Positions 42,929-51,985 of a stretch of 64,000 nucleotides of DNA are shown here, one piece after another (within the stretch, counting starts at the first letter, position 1; the number at the start of each line of letters is the position of its first letter). This DNA is from CAZEHO01 sp964511945 (lineage in GTDB: Bacteria; Actinomycetota; Acidimicrobiia; Spongiisociales; UBA11373). Both the position numbers and the translations under genes were made by a program. The stretch lies in contig CAZEHO010000012.1 in the NCBI GenBank assembly GCA_964511945.1, positions 9,332-73,331 on the forward strand, given 5' to 3'. The notes under the pieces are model-generated. The model saw nothing but the letters and a program-made list of their open reading frames with translations, did no database searches and had not been told where the DNA came from.

Positions 42929-45097
42929 ATGAACCTACTCATGAGCGCGGTGGTCGGACTCGTCATCGCCGTGATTGCGGGTGCGATTGTCCAGAGGTAT
43001 GCAGACTTCCCCGACGAACGCAGGCTGCGTGAAGCGATCCTCATCGGACTTGGGATCGGGCTCGCAGTCTTTTTCGTTGTGTGGAGCAACGAGTCGGATG
43101 GCAGTTGGGCGAAGGTCCACGAGACGCTGAAGGCCATCGTGTATGCGGTGGGCGCCAGCGCACTGATCTTCGTCGGCGCCAACAAGCTGTTCGACCTGGC
43201 GCCGAATCGGTGGAACGTCTACACCACCGTGCTCGGTGCCGGTGGTGGGCTGCTGCTGTTCTCCCTGCTCTGGGGGAACCGGATCATCTTCAACGTGGAG
43301 ACTCGCGGGTTCCTCCCGGAGTTTGTCGTCGGGTTCCTGGTCTGCGGGGCGGTCGGTGGTGCGGTCGGCTGGCTTCATGCGGCGACCGAGGATCGGATGA
43401 CCCGGGTCGGAATCACGGCTGCGGGCATCGCCGGATTGGGTGTGCTCGGCGGTGTCCTGATGAACGAAGCCGTGACGGTCGACAAGGGTCGGGCCGGAAT
43501 GTTCGAAGTTGGGCTCTTCCCCGACTTCGACATCCTGTGGCTGATCCTGTGGCCGGTCATCGGTGCTGCCGTCGGAGTCGGCCTGTGGTATCTGCGGGGC
43601 CAGAAAGGCGAGATGATTCGCCCGATCCTCACCTGGGGTGCGGTCGGCTGGCTGATCGGCGCCTTCTGGGCGTCGACTCACGGCACCAGCGCGGATGGAA
43701 TTCCGCTCGGCGGATCGAAGGTGGAGGCGATCATCGCCGCCGCCGTCCTCGGTGCGTTGATCGGTGCCCGGGTCGGCCTGATCGCGATGCCTGAGGCGAA
43801 GGCCCGGGATGAGTTGGAGCGGAAGGCGAAGATCTGGGTCTTCCTTGCGCCGGCGCTGACGTTCATCACGCTGTCGCTGGTGATTCCGACCATCCGGACG
43901 ATCTACCTGTCGTTCCTCGGCCCCCGAGGTGACGACTTCGTCGGTGGCGAGAACTACGGAGCGATCTTCAGCGACCCGACGATCTTCAAGGTTTCGGAAT
44001 GGACCGAGATCTTCACGAGCCGGCTGTTCTGGGCGGGCCTGATCCTGCTCGTGATCGGCCTCGTCGTCGGCCGGGTGATGGGCCGCAGGACCGGGCACGC
44101 CTTCGAGTTCTCCGGAGGTTCGGGACCGCCGCTCGCGTTCGGCGTCTTCCTGCTGGCGTTCGGGATCTTCAGCGTGCTGCGGGGCACCATCTTCAACAAC
44201 CTGTGGTGGGTCTTCACCGTGACGATCCTCGCCTCGGCGTTGGGTTTGGCGATTGCGGTGCTGGCGGACCGGGCCAAGTACGAGTCGCTGGCGAAATCGA
44301 TCATCTTCTTGCCGATGGCGATCTCGTTCGTAGGCGCAGCGATCATCTGGCGTTTCATGTACATCGCCCGCCCCGAGACGAAGTCGCAAACCGGCGTCCT
44401 GAACTCGATGTGGGTCGGGCTCGGCCAGTTGAGCAACTCGGGCACTCCCCGCTACATCACGGTGGGGGTGTTACTGCTGTTGGTTGCAGGCCTCGGCTTC
44501 CTCGGCTATCGAGGCTGGAAGGCTGGGGCCAATGGCGTGACGGCAGGCTCGATCGTGACCGCTCTGCCGTTGCTGTTCCTCGTGTGGCGGTTCCTGAATC
44601 TCGGTGCGCCATTCGGATCGGGAATCGGAGGCTTTGCCGAGAACTCGAGCGGCGAGATCATCGCCGACACGATCCTGTTCCTGCAGGAAGCGCCGATGAA
44701 CAACATCTGGCTGATGGTGGTGCTCATCTGGATCCAGACCGGGTTCACGATGGTCATCTTCTCCGCTGCGATCAAGGGCGTTCCGAACGACCTGATCGAG
44801 GCGGCCAAGGTGGACGGTGCTACGGAGTCGCAGACCTTCTGGCGGGTGATCATCCCGCAGATCGCCACGACGATCGGTGTGGTGGTTACCACTCTGATCG
44901 TGCTGGTCATGAAGGTCTTCGACATCGTGAAGGTCATGACCAACGGAAACTTCGACACGCAGGTCCTGGCCAATGAGATGTGGCAGCGGGCCTTCACCGA
45001 ACTGAACCAGGGCCTCGGCTCCGCCGTGGCAGTGGTCCTCTTCGTGTCGGTGCTCCCGATCATGTACATCAACATTCGCCGGATGCAGAGGACTTAG
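42929..45097 (+). CDS. Sugar ABC transporter permease with a long membrane extension (AglF-like)
   Basis: The protein has 722 residues, about twice the usual length. Residues 1 to about 290 are an extra membrane domain with seven or eight spans (FVVGFLVCGAVGGAVGWLHA and others) of unknown role. The MalF-type permease core begins near residue 295 (KIWVFLAPALTFITLS), has further inserted spans, and contains the EAA loop EAAKVDGATESQTFWRVIIPQI that contacts the ATPase. ATG follows GGGAGGA. Functions as a heterodimer with the next gene product. Confidence 0.8.
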   Translation: MNLLMSAVVGLVIAVIAGAIVQRYADFPDERRLREAILIGLGIGLAVFFVVWSNESDGSWAKVHETLKAIVYAVGASALIFVGANKLFDLAPNRWNVYTTVLGAGGGLLLFSLLWGNRIIFNVETRGFLPEFVVGFLVCGAVGGAVGWLHAATEDRMTRVGITAAGIAGLGVLGGVLMNEAVTVDKGRAGMFEVGLFPDFDILWLILWPVIGAAVGVGLWYLRGQKGEMIRPILTWGAVGWLIGAFWASTHGTSADGIPLGGSKVEAIIAAAVLGALIGARVGLIAMPEAKARDELERKAKIWVFLAPALTFITLSLVIPTIRTIYLSFLGPRGDDFVGGENYGAIFSDPTIFKVSEWTEIFTSRLFWAGLILLVIGLVVGRVMGRRTGHAFEFSGGSGPPLAFGVFLLAFGIFSVLRGTIFNNLWWVFTVTILASALGLAIAVLADRAKYESLAKSIIFLPMAISFVGAAIIWRFMYIARPETKSQTGVLNSMWVGLGQLSNSGTPRYITVGVLLLLVAGLGFLGYRGWKAGANGVTAGSIVTALPLLFLVWRFLNLGAPFGSGIGGFAENSSGEIIADTILFLQEAPMNNIWLMVVLIWIQTGFTMVIFSAAIKGVPNDLIEAAKVDGATESQTFWRVIIPQIATTIGVVVTTLIVLVMKVFDIVKVMTNGNFDTQVLANEMWQRAFTELNQGLGSAVAVVLFVSVLPIMYINIRRMQRT

Positions 45098-45099
45098 CC

Positions 45100-46071
45100 A
45101 TGACGACGACAGACACACACTTGGCTACGGCCGGTGAGCGGGCTGCCGCCGCCGGGCTGGGGATGCGGATCTACCGCTTCCTGAAGTCGGTACCCACCTG
45201 GGTCCTCTGGTTCATCGTGATCCTGTGGAGCATCCCGTCGATCGGCCTGCTGGTGAACTCGTTCCGGACCCGCGACGCTCAGCGCGAAGGCGGGTGGTGG
45301 ACGGCATTCACCAGCGGCACCGAAGGCTGGACGATCGACAACTACGTCGACGTCCTCGGTGCCGAAGCCACGGGCGGTCTCTGGAACGGCCTGATGAACT
45401 CGTTCGCCATTGCGATCCCGGCGACGATCATCCCGATCGCGATCGCGGCGTTCGCCGCGTATGCGTTCGCCTGGATGGACTTCCGGGGACGAGAGTGGTT
45501 GTTCATCGGCACGGTGTCGCTCATGGCGATTCCGCTCCAGATGGCGCTGATTCCACTGCTGCTGGTGTTCTCCAGCGGTGCCGAAGTCACGATCCCGTGG
45601 GTCGATTACACGGTCCGGATGCTGCCGGACTTCAACCTTGCGGGGCAGACGACGGCGGTCTGGCTGACCCACACCGGTTTCGGTCTGCCGTTCGCCATCT
45701 TCCTGCTGCACAACTACATCTCGGGCCTGCCCAGAGACGTGTTCGAATCGGCGTTCATCGACGGCGCCAACCACTTCACGATCTTCTGGCGGCTGGTGGT
45801 GCCGCTGTCCGTGCCCGTGCTGGCAGCGTTCGCCATCTTCCAGTTCCTCTGGACCTGGAACGACTACCTGATCGCACTGACCATGATCGGAGGCAACCGG
45901 GAAGCACTCCCGGCGACGGTGGTGATCGCATCACTTGCCGGCGAGTTCGGTCTGCGGGAGCACCTGCTGACGGCCGGTGCCTTCGTCCAGGCGTTCGTGC
46001 CGATCGTCGTGTTCTTCGCTCTGCAGCGCTACTTCGTGCGCGGCATCCTGGCCGGATCGGTCAAGGGCTAG
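45100..46071 (+). CDS. Sugar ABC transporter permease (AglG/MalG-like)
   Basis: The protein has 323 residues and six spans. The EAA loop reads ESAFIDGANHFTIFWRLVVPL. FGLPFAIFLLHNYISGLP and the C-terminal RYFVRGILAGSVKG are typical of MalG/AglG. It starts two bases after the previous stop. No ATPase gene follows on this strand; the next genes are convergent. Confidence 0.88.
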   Translation: MTTTDTHLATAGERAAAAGLGMRIYRFLKSVPTWVLWFIVILWSIPSIGLLVNSFRTRDAQREGGWWTAFTSGTEGWTIDNYVDVLGAEATGGLWNGLMNSFAIAIPATIIPIAIAAFAAYAFAWMDFRGREWLFIGTVSLMAIPLQMALIPLLLVFSSGAEVTIPWVDYTVRMLPDFNLAGQTTAVWLTHTGFGLPFAIFLLHNYISGLPRDVFESAFIDGANHFTIFWRLVVPLSVPVLAAFAIFQFLWTWNDYLIALTMIGGNREALPATVVIASLAGEFGLREHLLTAGAFVQAFVPIVVFFALQRYFVRGILAGSVKG

Positions 46072-46085
46072 AACCCGAGCCGACC

Positions 46086-46125
46086 AACTGGAAGCGGGCG
46101 GCCCTCGGGCCGCCCGCTTCCAGTT
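46086..46125. terminator. Bidirectional terminator between convergent transporter operons
   Basis: A perfect 18-bp stem (46086-46103 with 46108-46125) with a CTCG loop separates the convergent genes. AAC at one end and GTT at the other extend the arms. Confidence 0.8.
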
Positions 46126-46140
46126 CTGACTGAGGGGTGC

Positions 46141-47169
46141 TCACTGCGGTGGGAACACCACGACGTCGGTGATCTCGATGTCGACCCGGTCCCCGACTTC
46201 GATGCGCGGCAGCGGGCCGGAGCGGCTCAGCAACTGCTGGCCTCCTTCGTGGTGCAGCGTGATCAGTTGATCGTGCCCGTAGAACTCCCGGCCGACGACC
46301 AGTGCGTGTCCCGACGGATTGGGGACCAGACGAACCGCCTCGGGGCGGATCATCACCTCGACGTCGCCTCGAATGGCCGACGATGTCGGGAAGCGGCCGA
46401 ACACAGTGTGCACTTCGGGTTGGGATCCGATGTGGCCGGGCAGAAACTCGGCCTCACCGAGAAACCGGGCCACCCAGGGGTCGGCGGGCTCGAGGTAGAG
46501 ATCAGTGGGGGAGCCCTGCTGGATGATCCGCCCATCACGCATAACAGCGACTTCGTCGCTCATGGCGAGCGCCTCCTCCTGATCATGGGTGACGAAGAGT
46601 GCGGTTGCTCGGGCCTCCACCAGGATTGATCTCACCTCGCGCCGGACCCGGTCGCGTTGGGGCGCGTCCAGGTTGGAGAACGGTTCGTCGAGCAGGATCA
46701 CATCGGGCTTCGGCGCCAGCGCCCGGGCGAGGGCGACCCGCTGCTGTTCGCCTCCGGAGAGCTCATGAGGCATGCGCCGACCCGCCTTCGGCAGGCCCAC
46801 CATCTCGAGCACCTCGAGGACCCGCGCCTCACGGTCTCCGTTCCTCTTGAGCCCGTAGCCGACGTTGCCGGCGACATCGAGATGGGGGAACAGGGCGTAA
46901 TGCTGAAAGACCATGCCGACCTTGCGGCGTTCCGGGGGCACGTTCAGACCCGGGCCCGCGACCGGCTCTCCGCCGATCTCGATGGTTCCTTCGTCGGGTG
47001 CTTCGAACCCGGCGATCATCCGCAGAGCGGTGGTCTTGCCGGAACCCGACGGTCCGAGGACCGAGACCACCGAGCCGGCGGCGGCAGTCAGGTCGAAGCC
47101 GGCAACGGCCTCGACGGCGCCGAAGCGGCGGGTCAGCGCCCGGCAGCGGATGGCGGGTTCAGCGATCAT
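46141..47169 (-). CDS. ABC transporter ATP-binding protein, iron/spermidine type (FbpC/PotA-like)
   Basis: The protein has 342 residues. Walker A is GPSGSGKTT, the signature LSGGEQQRVALARAL, Walker B VILLDEP, then the switch His in VTHDQEEALAMSD. A TOBE-like C-terminal domain of about 100 residues follows. It overlaps the permease gene by 11 bp, so it serves the FbpB-like permease. It might also energise the sugar permeases that lack an ATPase, but their family usually uses MsiK/AglK-type ATPases. Confidence 0.88.
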   Translation of the reverse strand: MIAEPAIRCRALTRRFGAVEAVAGFDLTAAAGSVVSVLGPSGSGKTTALRMIAGFEAPDEGTIEIGGEPVAGPGLNVPPERRKVGMVFQHYALFPHLDVAGNVGYGLKRNGDREARVLEVLEMVGLPKAGRRMPHELSGGEQQRVALARALAPKPDVILLDEPFSNLDAPQRDRVRREVRSILVEARATALFVTHDQEEALAMSDEVAVMRDGRIIQQGSPTDLYLEPADPWVARFLGEAEFLPGHIGSQPEVHTVFGRFPTSSAIRGDVEVMIRPEAVRLVPNPSGHALVVGREFYGHDQLITLHHEGGQQLLSRSGPLPRIEVGDRVDIEITDVVVFPPQ

Positions 47170-48745
47170 CACGTGTGGCGAGAAGGTACATGGGAATAGC
47201 GGATACTGCGACGAGGAAGAGTGCGGAGGCGGCGGCGGGCGCGTACAGCAGATCGTTGCTCGACGACCAGATGTCGATCGCCAGAGTGTCGAAGCCGGTC
47301 GGCCGCAGCAGCAGTGTCGCCGGGAGTTCCTTCATCGTGGTCAGGAACACCAACAAGCCGCCGGCCAGCACGCCGTTGCGAATCAGAGGCAGGGTGATCG
47401 CCAGTGTGGTGGCGGACCGGCTCTTCCCGAGGCTTCGCGACGCATCTTCGATCACAGGATCGATCTGCAGCATTGCGGCTCGAGCCGGACCCAGGGCCTG
47501 AGCGAAGAAGACGGCTGCATACACCAGCACGAGGAGGGTGAGGCTCTGATAAAGGCCGCCGAGGTAGCGGGAGGCAAGCAGCACCGCGCCGAGTGCCACG
47601 GCGATGTGGGGGAGGGAGAACACGACATAGGCCACACGCTCCAGCCAGCCGGTGGCACGGGTGCGGTGCCGGGTCACCAGGATTGCCACCGGGACCGCCG
47701 CGGCCATTGCGATCACGGCCGCCAGCGCCGATCCGGCCACCGAACCTGCCGCCGAGCCCCAGTCGAGCGTCGCCGCCGCCGTTCCCGAGCCGCCGCGCAG
47801 GATCCATCCGACCAGAGTCGCAATCGGCCCGATGAATGCGAGCAGCACGAGCAGAGCCAGAGCCACCAGTGCCAGACGCTGATTCCGCCTCGTGAGCTGA
47901 AGGGGACGAACCCGGCCCGCTACCGAGCGCCCGTGGTACCCGGCGCGGCCCCGGCTGCGTTGATCGATCCCGAGGATCACCAGGGCGATGACAACTAGGA
48001 GCAGCGCGAGGACCGCGGCGGGGGTGCGGTCGAGACGCCCGGCGTACTGGGCGTAGACCAGGCGGGTGAACGCATCGAAACGCATGAGCGAGACGGCGCC
48101 GAAGTCCGACAGGGTGTAGAGGGCCGCCAGCAACGCTCCGGCTCCGGCGGCCGGTCGCAACTGCGGCAAGACCACCGTACGGAACACCCGGCCCGGTCCG
48201 GCTCCGAGGCCCCGCGCTGCCTCCTCGTGAGCCGGATCCAACTGCCGCAGGGCGGCTGCCGCCGCCAGGTACACGAAGGGGTAGGTGGAGATGGTGAGTG
48301 CGAACCACGCTCCGACGAAGCCGCTCAGGACGGGGAATCGCACACCGGTGATATCGGCGAGCAGCCCCGACGGCCCCCATGCCGCGATCAGTCCGAGAGC
48401 GATCACGTAGGAAGGAACAACGAGCGGGAGGGCGATCAGCACCCGCCACCAGGTCCTTCCGGGCATGTCGGTGCGCTCCGTGACCCAGGCCGCGGCAATG
48501 CCGATGGCCGATGCGCTGAGGGTCACGGCGCCGACGAGGAGCACGGTGTTGAGTGCCAACACCGCGGTGCGGCCGGACGCCAGGATGCTGATCGTCTGCC
48601 TGCCGGCCCCGAACACGCGGGCGGTGAGCGCGCCGAACGGCACCACTGCGGGAGCCAGCACCGCCGCCGCGACTGCCCAGAGGAGCCAGGTGCTCCGCTG
48701 CACCCGCGCCCCATGTACCGCCGGTGCGGCGGTGCGTTCGGTCAC
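47159..48745 (-). CDS. Iron(III)-type ABC transporter permease (FbpB-like)
   Basis: The protein has 528 residues, a fused double permease with about 12 spans. Two EAA-like loops are seen: EEAARGLGAGPGRVFRTVVLP and EDASRSLGKSRSATTLAITLP. This duplicated form is typical of FbpB/SfuB. The GTG start overlaps the stop of the binding-protein gene. Confidence 0.87.
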   Translation of the reverse strand: MTERTAAPAVHGARVQRSTWLLWAVAAAVLAPAVVPFGALTARVFGAGRQTISILASGRTAVLALNTVLLVGAVTLSASAIGIAAAWVTERTDMPGRTWWRVLIALPLVVPSYVIALGLIAAWGPSGLLADITGVRFPVLSGFVGAWFALTISTYPFVYLAAAAALRQLDPAHEEAARGLGAGPGRVFRTVVLPQLRPAAGAGALLAALYTLSDFGAVSLMRFDAFTRLVYAQYAGRLDRTPAAVLALLLVVIALVILGIDQRSRGRAGYHGRSVAGRVRPLQLTRRNQRLALVALALLVLLAFIGPIATLVGWILRGGSGTAAATLDWGSAAGSVAGSALAAVIAMAAAVPVAILVTRHRTRATGWLERVAYVVFSLPHIAVALGAVLLASRYLGGLYQSLTLLVLVYAAVFFAQALGPARAAMLQIDPVIEDASRSLGKSRSATTLAITLPLIRNGVLAGGLLVFLTTMKELPATLLLRPTGFDTLAIDIWSSSNDLLYAPAAASALFLVAVSAIPMYLLATRDDR

Positions 48746-49731
48746 AGCAGTCCGGCCTCGGCAACCAGGTCGGTGGCGCGGTCGAGTGCCTCGGCCAATA
48801 GGGACAGGTCGAGATCCGGCGGCCGCAGTTCCGCCAGGGTGGGCAGCAGCGGGTTCGGATCGATGCCGGCGACTAGCGGGTACTCGAAGGTCTTGCCGGC
48901 GAAGTACGCCTGGCTGTCCGGATCCAGCAGGAACTCGATGAAGGCGGTCGCATCTTCGCGGCGATCGGTGCTGTCCAGAATCCCTGCTCCTGCAGGCATC
49001 ACCAGCGCCCCGGCCCCTCCGCTGAGGAAGTGGTGGGCGGCAGCCGAGTCACCCTGCTCTGCGATCAGCCGGAGCAGGTAGTAGTGGTTGACCAGTCCGG
49101 CTTCGATCTCACCGGCATCCACCGCAGCGACGATCACCGAGTTCTTCGGATAGAGGCCCGGCCGGTTGGCCGCGATCGACTCAAGCCAGTCGGTGGTGGC
49201 CGCCTCGCCGTCGAGGACGATCATCGCCGCGACGAATGCAAGGAACGACCCGTTGGTGGGGGCGACCGCGAGCCGGCCCTCCCACTGTGCACCTCCGAAC
49301 CCGGTCACATCGCTGGGAAGGTCGGCGGGATCAACCGTGCGCGTGTCGTACACGACCGCCCGGGACCGGCCGGAGGTGCCGACCCACCGGCCGGCGGTGT
49401 CCGAGAACCCGCCGGGAACCCTCGCCAGCAGCTCGGCGGGCAATTCGGAGAACAGGCCGGCGAGGGCGACCGACCCCAGGGAAGCCGGATCCTGCGCGAA
49501 GAAGACGTCGGCGGGCGACCCGCCGCCCTCCTGGAGCAGTGTGGCGGCGAGGTCGACCGAATCCGCGTACCGGACCTCGACCTCGATGCCGGTGTCCGCC
49601 TCGAACTGCTCGATCAGCGGGGCGACGAGGCTTTCGCTGCGCCCGGAGTAGATCGTGAGTTCCGGGTCATCACCGCTGCAGGCGGTGCCGACCAGCAGGA
49701 GGATGACGAGGAGAAGCAGGAGACGGCGCAC
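48742..49731 (-). CDS. Iron(III)-type ABC transporter substrate-binding lipoprotein (FbpA-like)
   Basis: The protein has 329 residues. A Leu-rich signal ends in the lipobox LLVGTAC. ELTIYSGRSESLVAPLIEQF opens the FbpA-type fold, and NHYYLLRL holds the paired Tyr that bind Fe(III) in FbpA proteins. The GTG at 49731 is chosen because it starts the signal peptide after AGGG; longer frames would add 39 residues without homology. Order is binding protein, permease, ATPase. Confidence 0.82.
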   Translation of the reverse strand: MRRLLLLLVILLLVGTACSGDDPELTIYSGRSESLVAPLIEQFEADTGIEVEVRYADSVDLAATLLQEGGGSPADVFFAQDPASLGSVALAGLFSELPAELLARVPGGFSDTAGRWVGTSGRSRAVVYDTRTVDPADLPSDVTGFGGAQWEGRLAVAPTNGSFLAFVAAMIVLDGEAATTDWLESIAANRPGLYPKNSVIVAAVDAGEIEAGLVNHYYLLRLIAEQGDSAAAHHFLSGGAGALVMPAGAGILDSTDRREDATAFIEFLLDPDSQAYFAGKTFEYPLVAGIDPNPLLPTLAELRPPDLDLSLLAEALDRATDLVAEAGLL

Positions 49732-49756
49732 GAGAACCCTTCGGAGGGGAGAAATA

Positions 49757-49774
49757 ACACTACGAGAATAGTGT
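49757..49774 (-). promoter_or_regulatory. Palindromic operator-like site in the FbpA promoter
   Basis: ACACTA-N6-TAGTGT is a perfect 6+6 bp palindrome. On the minus strand it lies just downstream of TTTACA and contains TATTCT, so it overlaps the -10 region. It suits a repressor of the iron operon but does not match the known IdeR/DtxR consensus. Confidence 0.5.
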
Positions 49775-49866
49775 AAATGGGTCTGGTCTGGTCCGGAACC
49801 TCGGCGGAGCTCGCGGTCCGCTGCCGACCGCATCGCGAAGAGGAGCATCCCGGCACCTGTGACTGT

Positions 49867-50949
49867 TCAACCGATCAGCAGCGGGATCCGCAGTTCCTCG
49901 GGTGTGAGCCCCCCGTGCTGGCCGATGAGGCGGTCGTCGCTGAATCGGTGTAGCAGGCTGTGGCCCGGATCGGCAAGGAGGACGCCATCGGGGGCACGCT
50001 CCTCGAAGCCCGGGTGGTGAGGGCCGGGTCCCCACCATGACTCCATCTCCTCGCGGGGAATCCATGTCGCCGGTGCCTCCTCGGCGACGGTCGCTCCGTC
50101 GCCGTGGACGAACATCACCCGCGGATCCCCGGAGAACGTCCGTCCGGTGTGCAGCGGCTTCGGAATCCGGTATCGGCGCTCCGGGGGGATGTCGATGTGA
50201 CCGTGATCCGCCGTGCCGACGACGACGGCCCGGCTCCGCAGTGTGGTTACCAGCCGGTGCCAGATCCCTCCGGCGATCCGCAGCGCCTCGACGTAGCCGT
50301 CCGACTGCTGACCGGCGACGTGGGCTGCAAAATCCACATGAGGGACGTACAGCAGGATCAGGCGGCCGGGGACGGCAGCGAGTTGGGCGGCGGCATCCGC
50401 CGCTTCTCCCTCGTCATGCCAGGGTTCCCACCGGCAGCCCCGGTACAGCGCCTGGGTGAGCGGGGTGTGCTCGAAGTTGAACGGCTGCACCACGATCGGC
50501 TCCAAGCCGGCGGCTGCAATCCGCTCCCACGTGTTCGGTGCGGGGAGAAATGCCGGGTAGTCGTAGGGGATCGGTTCACCCCACAGGGTGATCCATTTGA
50601 TCGTGTTGACGACCTGACGGACTCCGGGCACCCAGAGCTGATACCCGAGCAGGCCATGGCTCGCAGGCGAGGTTGCGGTTGCGATGGTGGCGAGGCTGAC
50701 GGTGGTCGTCGTCGGGAAGGGAGCGTCGATGGCCCCTGCCCGGCTCGATACCAGCAGCTCTGCGGCCGGATGGGCGAGTTGGTGGTCGCCGAGCCCGTCG
50801 AAGAGCACCAGGACGTATGACGGCGCCTCTGGAATCAGGGACGACAGCTCGGGATGGAGGCCGGGGGAGGGGGCGGCTCCGGTGAGACGGTGCTCGAGTT
50901 CGGCGACGAGGTTGACCAGGCTGCCGCCGGAGTAATCGGGAGCGCGCAT
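49867..50949 (-). CDS. Alkaline-phosphatase-superfamily phosphodiesterase (nucleotide pyrophosphatase type)
   Basis: The protein has 360 residues. Metal and catalytic residues are laid out as VLVLFDGLGD (Asp), PFPTTTTVS (nucleophile Thr), PHVDFAAH (Asp, His), TADHGHID (Asp, His) and GQHGGLT (His). The family cleaves phosphodiester or phosphonate bonds. No signal peptide is seen, so it is probably cytoplasmic. Substrate unknown. It ends 135 bp before the start of the FbpA-like gene and is transcribed away from nuo operon 2. Confidence 0.8.
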   Translation of the reverse strand: MRAPDYSGGSLVNLVAELEHRLTGAAPSPGLHPELSSLIPEAPSYVLVLFDGLGDHQLAHPAAELLVSSRAGAIDAPFPTTTTVSLATIATATSPASHGLLGYQLWVPGVRQVVNTIKWITLWGEPIPYDYPAFLPAPNTWERIAAAGLEPIVVQPFNFEHTPLTQALYRGCRWEPWHDEGEAADAAAQLAAVPGRLILLYVPHVDFAAHVAGQQSDGYVEALRIAGGIWHRLVTTLRSRAVVVGTADHGHIDIPPERRYRIPKPLHTGRTFSGDPRVMFVHGDGATVAEEAPATWIPREEMESWWGPGPHHPGFEERAPDGVLLADPGHSLLHRFSDDRLIGQHGGLTPEELRIPLLIG

Positions 50950-50997
50950 GAGGGCACGGTAGTGGCCCGAGGCAGGCGCCTTCGATGCCGGAGATTT

Positions 50998-51058
50998 GTC
51001 GGTTCTCAGTTCTCAAAACCTGCCTGGACCGACAACTGACGACTGACGACTGACAACA
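50998..51058. repeat. Intergenic CTGA-type repeat
   Basis: GTCGGTTCTCAGTTCTCA is followed by CCGACAACTGACGACTGACG and ACTGACAAC. Word order matches the copy at 22551-22622. Confidence 0.5.
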
Positions 51059-51071
51059 GGCTGCCTGACGT

Positions 51072-51101
51072 TCAGAGCCTCCCGCTCCACCTCCTATAAT
51101 T
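51072..51101 (+). promoter_or_regulatory. Promoter of nuo operon 2
   Basis: A perfect TATAAT (51096-51101) stands 18 bp after TTCAGA (51072-51077). The start codon follows about 30 nt later with GGGACGG before it, so this is a leadered transcript unlike most in the window. Confidence 0.6.
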
Positions 51102-51131
51102 CCGCCCGATTCGTCAAGCGCTGGGACGGAC

Positions 51132-51500
51132 GTGGCCGGGTTCTTTGAGGACTACATCACCGTTGCGGTTTTCGCCTTTTTCGGGCTTGCGCTGGTAGCG
51201 GTCGCGGTGGCTGTCGCAGCACTCCTGCGGCCCAAGAATCCCACTCCCAACAAGCGCCAGAGCTATGAATGCGGCATCGATCCGGTAGGCGGCGGCTGGA
51301 GCCAGACCCACATCCGCTACTACATCTTTGCGCTGCTCTTCCTGATCTTCGACGTCGAAGCGGCGTTCATCTTCCCGTGGGCGATCCAGCTCGAGTCCCT
51401 CGGCGTATTCGCGCTGGTGGAGATGGTGATCTTCATCGTCATCCTGCTGGCCGGCCTCATCTACGCGATCCGCAAGGGAGTACTTCGGTGGGAGTCCTAG
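51132..51500 (+). CDS. nuoA: NADH-quinone oxidoreductase-like subunit A (operon 2)
   Basis: The protein has 122 residues, three spans and the conserved loop KRQSYECGIDPVGG. It opens an 11-gene complex I operon. GTG start with GGGACGG upstream. It differs clearly in sequence from the operon 1 copy, so the operons are not a recent duplication. Confidence 0.93.
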   Translation: MAGFFEDYITVAVFAFFGLALVAVAVAVAALLRPKNPTPNKRQSYECGIDPVGGGWSQTHIRYYIFALLFLIFDVEAAFIFPWAIQLESLGVFALVEMVIFIVILLAGLIYAIRKGVLRWES

Positions 51501-51985
51501 ATCGCTTCGACATGCCGAAGCCGGTCTCGTGGCTCCTCAACTGGGCCCGGGCCTACTCGCTCTACGTGTTCCAGTTCGGACTGGCCTGCTGCGCCATCGA
51601 GATGATGGCCGCCGCCGGTCCGCGCTACGACTTCATGCGGTTCGGGATAATCCCGCTGCCGGCGTCTCCCCGGCAGTCCGATCTGATGGTCGTGGCCGGC
51701 ACCGTCACCGACAAGATGGCCCCGGCGGTGCGCAAGCTCTACGACCAGATGCCGGACCCCAAGTACGTCATCTCGATGGGGTCCTGTGCCAACTGCGGCG
51801 GGCCGTACTGGGACTCCTATTCGGTGACCAAAGGTGTCGACCAGCTCATCCCCGTCGACGTCTACGTCCCCGGCTGCCCGCCCCGGCCCGAGGCGCTGAT
51901 GGAGGGGATCGTGCTCCTCCAGCGGAAGATCCGTGACGAGGACATCAGGGAGAAGTGGAGCCAGCGTGACCGACAGCCCGTCTGA
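51488..51985 (+). CDS. nuoB: NADH-quinone oxidoreductase-like subunit B (operon 2)
   Basis: The protein has 165 residues. Cluster N2 ligands: ACCAIEM, GSCANCGG and VPGCPPRP. The GTG at 51488 has GGGAG 7 nt upstream and overlaps nuoA by 13 bp; an ATG at 51512 is the alternative. Confidence 0.93.
   Translation: MGVLDRFDMPKPVSWLLNWARAYSLYVFQFGLACCAIEMMAAAGPRYDFMRFGIIPLPASPRQSDLMVVAGTVTDKMAPAVRKLYDQMPDPKYVISMGSCANCGGPYWDSYSVTKGVDQLIPVDVYVPGCPPRPEALMEGIVLLQRKIRDEDIREKWSQRDRQPV

Noticed and set aside
46141..47169. ATPase of the sugar transporter
   Set aside because: It overlaps the FbpB-like permease gene, has FbpC/PotA features, and is separated from the sugar genes by a strong bidirectional terminator.
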